Positions 60,894-64,000 of a DNA stretch of 64,000 nt are shown here, piece after piece. The DNA comes from CAZYQW01 sp964649825 (GTDB taxonomy: Bacteria; Planctomycetota; B15-G4; JADJEK01): positions 40,519 through 104,518 of the forward strand of contig CAZYQW010000075.1 of the NCBI GenBank assembly GCA_964649825.1, given 5' to 3'. Both the position numbers and the translations under genes were made by a program. The notes under the pieces were generated by a model that did not search any database, was not told the origin of the DNA, and saw nothing but the letters and a program-made list of their open reading frames with translations. The stretch's first letter is position 1. Every line of letters begins with the position of its first letter.

Positions 60894-62410
60894 ACGCGCG
60901 CGGCGTCGTCGGCGGCGCGATCCTCTCCGCGGCCCTCGTCGCGGCGGGGCGGGCCGTCTACGTCCTGGCGACGCATCGCGCTCCACTGCGCGAGCTCTTG
61001 GCGTCCAAGTTCGACGGCCTCGTCGCGGCGTCGATCGCGTCGATCGCGATCATCCTCGTCGCGATGACGCGGCTCCGTTCCACCCGCGCCGACTCCGTTC
61101 GCCGATGCATGGGGTCGCTGGCCGCCCTGCGGCTGGCGCTCGTCGTCTTCGTCGCGTCGAGCGCGGTCTACCTCGCCATCGTGGACACGTCGCGCATCCT
61201 GCACGTCGAGGTCTGGCTCGGCGTCACCGGCGGCGTGTTCGCGCTGCTCTGGACGATCGGACCGCTCCTGCCGCGGCCGCGCTGGTGGCGGGCCGCCGAC
61301 TTCGCCCTCTTCAACGTCGCGCTGGCCGTGGTCGGCGTCGAGGCGTTGCTGCACGTCGCGGCGCGCACGTCCACGTCGCCGCTCCTGGCGCGCGAGGACG
61401 CGCCGGTCGAGGAGAAGCTCGCGGCGTCGCGGGTCGAGCCCGGCCACCTCTGGTTCGGATTCCCGTTCAACTCGCTCGGTTTCTACGACGACGAGCCCGA
61501 GCGCCGCGCGCCGGGCCGCTCCCGCGTCTGCCTCCTCGGCGACTCGTTCAGCGTGGGCGTCGTGCCCCACGCGATGCACTACGCGACGATCTGCGAACGG
61601 CTCCTCGGCGTCCCCGTCGACAACGTGGGCCACCGAGCGACCGGCCCCTACGAGTACCTCCACCTGTACGAGTCGAGGATGAAGGGCTACGACCCCGACG
61701 TCGTCGTCGCGTGCATCTTCCTCGGCAACGACCTCCACGACGCCTACCGCGTCTTCCGGACTCGTCGAGGCGGCGTGCCCTGGCTCGACCGCCGGAAGAT
61801 CCAACTGTGGGAGCTCGCGCGCCGCCTGACGGTGCTCGAGGTCGAGGCGGAGCGCCGCGAGGTCGACTCCCAGCCGTTGGGCGCGGGCGGCGGCCGCGCG
61901 GCCGATCGACGGGTCGACGCGAGCGAGCTCGGGTCGGTCTACCCTTGGCTGCTCGACCAGGACCGCGAGCCGATGACGTTCACGCTCGAGACCTACCTCG
62001 CGATGGAGGAGGAACGCGCGCGCTACCTGCTCGACGCCCCGTCCCGCCGCTGGCGCGCGCTCTTGGACGCCGTCGACGACCTCGACCGCGCGGCCGGCGG
62101 CGCGCGGTTCGCCGTGATGATGATCCCCGACGACTTCCAGGTGAACGACGCGCTCTGGGAGCAGCTCGCGGAGCGGCTCGACGCATCGCTCGCCGCCGCC
62201 CGCTTCGAGCCGCAGCGCGTGCTCGGCGAGGCGCTCGCGACCCGGGGGATCCCCTGCCTCGACCTTCTGGCCGAGCTACGGCGCGCGACGGAGAACGGAC
62301 GGTACCGGTGCTATCAGCGGAACGACTCCCACTTCAACGCGCTCGGCAACCGGGTGGCCGGCGAGGAGCTCGCGCGCTTTCTCGCCCCCATGATCGAGCC
62401 CTCGCGCTGA
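60890..62410 (+). CDS. Membrane SGNH-hydrolase-like protein
   Basis: A 506-residue protein. The first 160 residues contain about four membrane helices (GLVAASIASIAIILVAMTRL, LRLALVVFVASSAVYLAIVD, WLGVTGGVFALLWTIGPLLP). The remainder has an SGNH-type core: RVCLLGDSFSVGVVPHAMHY (GDS block), VDNVGHRATGPYEYLHLYE, VVVACIFLGNDLHDAYRVFR (GND block) and, near the end, YQRNDSHFNALGNRVAGEEL (D-x-H block). The long segment between the GND and final block is helical. It is translated with the preceding SGNH gene by ATGA overlap. I infer an envelope glycan- or lipid-acyl processing role; its substrate is not clear from sequence. Confidence 0.88.
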   Translation: MNARGVVGGAILSAALVAAGRAVYVLATHRAPLRELLASKFDGLVAASIASIAIILVAMTRLRSTRADSVRRCMGSLAALRLALVVFVASSAVYLAIVDTSRILHVEVWLGVTGGVFALLWTIGPLLPRPRWWRAADFALFNVALAVVGVEALLHVAARTSTSPLLAREDAPVEEKLAASRVEPGHLWFGFPFNSLGFYDDEPERRAPGRSRVCLLGDSFSVGVVPHAMHYATICERLLGVPVDNVGHRATGPYEYLHLYESRMKGYDPDVVVACIFLGNDLHDAYRVFRTRRGGVPWLDRRKIQLWELARRLTVLEVEAERREVDSQPLGAGGGRAADRRVDASELGSVYPWLLDQDREPMTFTLETYLAMEEERARYLLDAPSRRWRALLDAVDDLDRAAGGARFAVMMIPDDFQVNDALWEQLAERLDASLAAARFEPQRVLGEALATRGIPCLDLLAELRRATENGRYRCYQRNDSHFNALGNRVAGEELARFLAPMIEPSR

Positions 62411-62413
62411 CGC

Positions 62414-63613
62414 TCAGTCGGTCTCGGCCGCGCCGCTCGCGGTGCGAATCGCGTCGAGCGCACGGAGCGCGGCCTCCGCGACGTCGGGCGTCGGATCCCG
62501 GCTCGCACGCTCGAGCGCGGCGATCGCGTCGCGAGCGTCTCCGCCGACCTGCCCGAGAGCGTCGGCCGCGATGATCCGCTCGTCGGGCGAGTCCGAACCG
62601 AGAAGCAGGACGAGGGCCGGGACGCTCCGCGCCCCGCGCTTCCGCGCGATGCGTACGAACAGGTCGCGGTGGAGCCAATACCGGAGGTCGAGCTCGTTCA
62701 GCACGGCCGTCTCGTCGACGTCGCACCATGCGAGCAGCGTCACCGCCGCCCAGTCGCGGCGCGTCCCGTCTTCCAGGGCGCGAACGACATGCGGCACGAC
62801 AACGTCCCCGAGGCCGAGCAGCGTCTGCCCGGCCGTGATCCGCGCGCCCTCGTCGGTCGCGATGCGGAGCAGCAAGGCATCGACGAGCGGCGGCACGACG
62901 AGCTCGCGCAGGTCGGGGAACACCGCCAGCCCCCGGACGAGAAGCTCGGCCGACCGCGGGTGATCGGCGTCGACGCGCGGGAGAGCGCCGGCCACCGCGC
63001 GCCGCACCGCGGCCACGTCCGCCTCGAGAAGACCGAAGAGCCGCTCGGGATCGCGCGCCAGCGCTTCCGCGAGCGCGGCGACGAGACGCTCGGTCCCGCG
63101 GGGAGCGGACGACGCGGCCGCCGTCACCCGCTCGATGAGAGCGTCCGTGGCGGCCGGGGCGAGCTCGACGAGGGTCCGAGCGACCGCGCCAGGGTCGGCG
63201 ACGCCGTCGGCCTCCAGCGCCGCGATCAATGGCGCGACCGCCGCGCTCGTCGCGGTCGCAAGGAACGTCACCGCCGCCCCGCGCTGCTCGTCGGAGAGCG
63301 CTCCGGCCCCGATCAGGTCGACGACGACGGGCACGAGCTCGGCGCGGCGGGCAACGATGCCGTCCCAGGCACGCTTGCGGACTCCCTCGTCCTCGTCGCA
63401 ACGACCCGTGAGCATCGCGACGACGAAGCGCTGGTCGTCGGCCGGAGGCACGTCGACGAGCGCGACCACCGCCATCAAGCGCGCGTACGGGTCCTCGCTC
63501 GAGAGGTCGGCGAGCCAGTCGTCCGTCGACTTCGCGCAGCCGGCGAGCACGACCAGCAACCCGAACGCGGCTCGGCCGACTCCGCGCGATCGCCTCGTGC
63601 CACCCTCGCTCAA
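62414..63613 (-). CDS. HEAT-repeat lipoprotein
   Basis: A 399-residue lipoprotein. The TTG at 63613 follows GGAGC and gives a classical signal (VGRAAFGLLVVLAGCAKSTD, lipobox LAGC); an open frame extends to 63688 without better signals. The rest is a chain of about nine HEAT-like helical pairs (DPYARLMAVVALVDVPPADD, with RGAAVTFLATATSAAVAPLI, and DERIIAADALGQVGGDARDA), a protein-binding scaffold. It is convergent with the SGNH pair with only three bases between stops. Function unknown. Confidence 0.85.
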   Translation of the reverse strand: MSEGGTRRSRGVGRAAFGLLVVLAGCAKSTDDWLADLSSEDPYARLMAVVALVDVPPADDQRFVVAMLTGRCDEDEGVRKRAWDGIVARRAELVPVVVDLIGAGALSDEQRGAAVTFLATATSAAVAPLIAALEADGVADPGAVARTLVELAPAATDALIERVTAAASSAPRGTERLVAALAEALARDPERLFGLLEADVAAVRRAVAGALPRVDADHPRSAELLVRGLAVFPDLRELVVPPLVDALLLRIATDEGARITAGQTLLGLGDVVVPHVVRALEDGTRRDWAAVTLLAWCDVDETAVLNELDLRYWLHRDLFVRIARKRGARSVPALVLLLGSDSPDERIIAADALGQVGGDARDAIAALERASRDPTPDVAEAALRALDAIRTASGAAETD

Positions 63614-63723
63614 TCGTCGCTCCAGTCGCGGCGCGTGGTTCCGGGCACCACGTTGCCGGACGATTCCAGCTCCCGCAAGGACGATCAAGCCGAGGAACGA
63701 GGATCGGACTACGCTCGCGTTTC

Positions 63724-63807
63724 ATGGACCTCGACGATCACTGCACCGACGTCACGGCGCGCCGCTACCGCGAGCGGCTCCTCGCCGTGCTCATCCACAT
63801 CCAACGC
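63724..63807 (+). pseudogene. Possible N-terminal remnant of an AraC-type regulator
   Basis: The reading frame from ATG 63724 encodes MDLDDHCTDVTARRYRERLL followed by AVLIHIQR, which resembles the first helix of AraC/GyrI-type regulators (YRERLLxVLxHIQ). After this the translation becomes Pro/His-rich (HQPIHRTPKAHHLSPPTPEP) with no family likeness, through a C-rich stretch into the terminal repeat. No stop occurs before the window end, so it could also be a start of an unrelated gene. Low confidence. Confidence 0.25.
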
Positions 63808-63912
63808 ACCGCCGCCCCGTTCCTTCACCAGCCCATCCATCGGACGCCGAAGGCGCACCACCTCTCCCCCCCCACCCCCGAACCCTCCCCACCCCGTCCC
63901 ATCGCCAAGGCG

Positions 63913-64000
63913 GAGCGTGTCGGGGGCCACCGAGCGAGTTCCGCAACGAGCGCCAGCGAGCGAGGACTGTCCGAGCGAATGGAGCGTCCCCGACACGCTC
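63913..64000. repeat. Inverted-repeat element at the right window edge
   Basis: GAGCGTGTCGGGG at 63913 is repeated as its exact reverse complement CCCCGACACGCTC at 63988-64000, enclosing about 62 bp rich in CGAGCGA-like short repeats. The outer end may extend beyond the window. A C-rich stretch lies directly before. It looks like a short palindromic intergenic element, not a gene. Confidence 0.6.

Noticed and set aside
1..64000. CRISPR array, prophage, toxin-antitoxin or known anti-phage system
   Set aside because: No regularly spaced repeats, phage structural genes or recognised defence effectors were seen; the methyltransferases alone do not make a defence system.

Overview
This is a GC-rich bacterial window (third codon positions are almost always G or C), packed with genes on both strands. 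It is rich in secreted and lipoprotein genes: FG-GAP and CRTAC/UnbV propeller proteins, TPR and HEAT lipoproteins, two sulfatases, large signal-peptide proteins with a recurring Cys/Gly-rich C-terminal beta domain, and fragments of HAF-type proteins. With FabI, GpsA, PlsY and MltA (a Gram-negative-type lytic transglycosylase), this mix points to a Planctomycetota-like lineage or a neighbouring deep Gram-negative phylum. That placement is inferred from gene content only.

Layout. 0-7.5 kb: a catalytically dead tandem HtrA-like protein (5' end outside the window), an FprA-type ferredoxin-NADP reductase, a class IV aminotransferase with a small partner, a helical-repeat protein, a DUF488 protein, and two Hsp20 chaperones behind a hairpin and a sigma-54-like site. 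7.6-23.2 kb: a giant glycine-rich secreted protein, FmdB-type zinc ribbon, FabI, TPR and propeller-like lipoproteins, a YdjM-like membrane protein, MltA, alpha-carbonic anhydrase, two coupled secreted proteins of unknown role, a zinc-ribbon rhomboid and two secreted proteins. 23.2-30.3 kb: a DUF4139 protein, a clostripain-type protease with an unusual domain set, and an intact HtrA protease. 30.3-35.1 kb: two solitary DNA methyltransferases flanking an FG-GAP protein. 35.1-41.2 kb: a sulfatase divergent from an overlapping CRTAC-TPR-sulfatase operon. 41.2-47.5 kb: a CHAD protein, a large di-heme propeller protein and HflX.

47.5-53.6 kb is the most disturbed stretch. It holds a broken HAF-repeat gene abutting head-to-head a broken secreted-protein fragment, then a five-gene minus-strand operon (two ArnT-like genes, one internally deleted, an 81-residue orphan, a DPM1-like glycosyltransferase and a TVP38/VTT membrane protein), then a multiply broken methyltransferase-like gene. 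53.8-64 kb: tRNA-Pro(GGG), a DUF4287-type protein, an 858-residue secreted C39-like protein, a 165-bp MITE-like palindromic element, gpsA-plsY for phosphatidic acid synthesis, two overlapping SGNH-hydrolase genes, a HEAT lipoprotein, and a second inverted-repeat element at the right edge.

I found no CRISPR array, prophage, rRNA operon or recognisable defence island. The observations I rate highest are the tandem pseudo-HtrA, the MITE-like element that supplies the stop codon of its neighbour, the CRTAC-TPR-sulfatase operon, the unpaired methyltransferases and the decayed junction near 48.3 kb.
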